A stretch of 5,068 bases of DNA, taken from positions 1 through 5,068 of the forward strand of contig CABRHR010000121.1 of the NCBI GenBank assembly GCA_902470835.1, written 5' to 3'. Of the stretch, positions 4,995 through 5,068 are shown piece by piece. A program made the translations under genes and the position numbers. The number at the start of each line of letters is the position of its first letter. Within the stretch, counting starts at the first letter, position 1. Under the pieces are notes generated by a model that saw nothing but the letters and a program-made list of their open reading frames with translations, was not told the DNA's origin and did not search any database. The stretch is from an uncultured Collinsella sp. (GTDB lineage Bacteria; Actinomycetota; Coriobacteriia; Coriobacteriales; Coriobacteriaceae).

Positions 4995-5068
4995 ATGGCA
5001 GCAACTGAGCAGCTGTTCAACGTTCGTGAGCGCAAGCGCTTTGAACGTCACGACACTGTCTCTTATAC
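4995..5068 (+). CDS. Start of an unrecognised protein-coding gene (3' partial, cut by the contig end)
   Basis: An ATG at 4995 is preceded by AGGAG (4984-4988) with 6-base spacing, and the frame stays open to the end. Twenty codons are trustworthy: MAATEQLFNVRERKRFERHD. The residues after this come from bases matching a sequencing adapter and should be ignored. The visible N-terminus is hydrophilic and strongly charged, with no signal peptide or membrane segment. The family cannot be named from so little. Its leader contains an intrinsic terminator and other hairpins, suggesting control by premature termination. Confidence 0.7.
   Translation, partial: MAATEQLFNVRERKRFERHDTVSY
5056..5068. other. 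Probable Tn5/Nextera mosaic-end adapter remnant
   Basis: The last 13 bases, CTGTCTCTTATAC, are identical to the first 13 bases of the 19-bp Tn5 mosaic end used in Nextera libraries, and they run exactly to the sequence end. This is best read as untrimmed adapter, so genuine genome sequence probably ends at 5055. Confidence 0.9.

Noticed and set aside
3768..5051. 427-codon open frame on the - strand opposite ppaC
   Set aside because: It runs across the ppaC terminator and promoter and is a compositional shadow of ppaC, whose active-site residues are all present on the + strand.

Overview
This 5,068-base window is GC-rich DNA from a bacterial chromosome. Base composition, strong Shine-Dalgarno sites and the gene families suggest a high-GC Gram-positive anaerobe of the Coriobacteriia, probably Collinsella or a relative. 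That is an inference: there is no rRNA or other decisive marker. All recognisable genes are housekeeping or sugar-metabolism genes. I see no phage, insertion-sequence, CRISPR, tRNA or rRNA gene. The last 13 bases match a sequencing-library adapter (Tn5/Nextera mosaic end), so the right edge is almost certainly an assembly contig end.

Layout, left to right: (1) the 3' end of a PcrA/UvrD-type DNA helicase gene (+ strand, ends at 328). (2) A convergent intergenic region (329-619) with a striking 115-bp nested palindrome (343-457) and a strong hairpin, probably a bidirectional terminator (560-591). (3) On the - strand, a class I mannose-6-phosphate isomerase, manA (620-1552), and upstream of it a GntR/HutC-type repressor with a UTRA ligand domain (1625-2344), probably one transcription unit. 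(4) A partly AT-rich divergent control region (2345-2681) with candidate promoters, short repeated motifs and a REP-like palindrome. (5) On the + strand, a ROK-family sugar kinase, probably glucokinase (2682-3635). (6) A short gap with a second REP-like palindrome sharing the loop motif ACCTGTCCC. (7) A family II (DHH) manganese-dependent inorganic pyrophosphatase, ppaC (3804-4727), with its own promoter-like -10 and a textbook terminator. (8) A structured leader (about 4792-4994) with a second intrinsic terminator only 33 bases before the start codon of an unrecognised gene cut by the contig end.

Functionally, the middle of the window looks like a small hexose-phosphate module. ManA interconverts mannose-6-P and fructose-6-P, the ROK kinase probably makes glucose-6-P, and the GntR/UTRA protein is of a type that often senses phosphosugars. 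It sits where it could control both its own manA operon and the divergent kinase. PpaC removes pyrophosphate and is probably expressed independently. The most unusual material is in the gaps: the nested palindrome, the paired REP-like elements either side of the kinase gene, and the leader terminator with a possible competing 12-bp antiterminator helix.
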